DNA from: Rhipicephalus microplus
Lineage: Eukaryota > Arthropoda > Arachnida > Ixodida > Ixodidae
DNA: 64,000 nucleotides
Direction: 5' to 3'
NCBI RefSeq assembly: GCF_043290135.1
Contig: NC_134700.1
Coordinates: 78,905,000 to 78,968,999 of the forward strand
Both the position numbers and the translations under genes were made by a program. The notes under the pieces were generated by a model, which saw only the letters and a program-made list of their open reading frames with translations, was not told the origin of the DNA and searched no databases. Shown in pieces: positions 63,581 to 64,000 of this stretch; the stretch's first letter is position 1, and each line of letters begins with the position of its first letter.

Positions 63581-64000
63581 ATAAATTGACAATATAACAT
63601 ACAAATACACAAAAAGAGAATTCCGTCTCAATTTTTTTCCGCCAAATTCCCAGAGCGAGAAATTGTCCTGCGACAATTTTAAGCTGCGTTCTTCTCTACA
63701 CATATTATTCGAAATCATATTTTTGTCTGAAGTATTGTATGGCTAATACCTCCTGCTGGGTGAGGAAGTGTGTAAAATTTCTGAATGGAAAGAGCGATTC
63801 GGATTGTGTTAAATGCATATTTTTTCTGCCATCAGCTTAAACTATGAAGTATAATATTACTATGTACTACATACCTAAGTATGATGTTCGTGCTTGACTA
63901 GAAGTTGCCTGGATTGTCTACTTAACGGAACATTACTACCCAAGAGCCCGCATATCTGTGCGATTCGTTCAGTACCACCGTTCGTACCTTATACGCATTA
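63581..64000. other. Non-coding end of window
   Basis: No gene or repeat recognised upstream of the I-type remnant. Confidence 0.5.

Overview
The window is repeat-rich, AT-leaning eukaryotic DNA that I read as the genome of a hard tick (ixodid, probably metastriate such as Rhipicephalus). The reasons are several copies of a tRNA-derived SINE resembling the tick SINE Ruka, I-superfamily, CR1/L2-like and RTE-type non-LTR retrotransposons with tick-style tails, Ty3/gypsy elements, long (CA)n, (TA)n and (TATC)n microsatellites, and no operon-like gene packing. The assignment rests on recognition from memory, not on a search. I find no confident single-copy host gene; almost every coding stretch is retrotransposon-derived.

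Layout. 1-3640: minus-strand CR1/L2-like element with a 2A-like motif in ORF1. 3641-4690: 330-bp tandem array. 4691-7702: two head-to-head copies of a short-LTR, gag-only LTR element sharing a (TA)n tract; the plus copy is young (two differences between its LTRs). 9557-11635: truncated Ty3/gypsy element. 14.5-21.2 kb: a decayed segment present in three copies, two of them carrying a small membrane-protein-like ORF next to I-type RNase H/C-terminal remnants. 22.4-24.9 kb: 1-kb compound microsatellite joined to an I-type remnant. 25-33.7 kb: mostly featureless DNA with SINEs and microsatellites. 33.7-42.9 kb: composite satellite with about 147-bp units, split by a decayed I-type element. 46090-51938: an apparently intact I-superfamily element with a perfect 15-bp target-site duplication. 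54975-55115: solo LTR. 55263-63580: a nest in which a gypsy element (56150-62756) has split an I-type element and has itself received a CR1-like fragment and a 175-bp RTE-type tail.

How they work together. The intact I element encodes a zinc-knuckle RNA-binding protein and an endonuclease/reverse transcriptase/RNase H protein, and could supply its own retrotransposition. The gag-only LTR element has LTRs, a polypurine tract and a Gag-like ORF but no enzymes, so it must borrow protease, reverse transcriptase and integrase from a partner. The SINEs likewise need a LINE partner. Target-site duplications let the order of insertions be read at several places.
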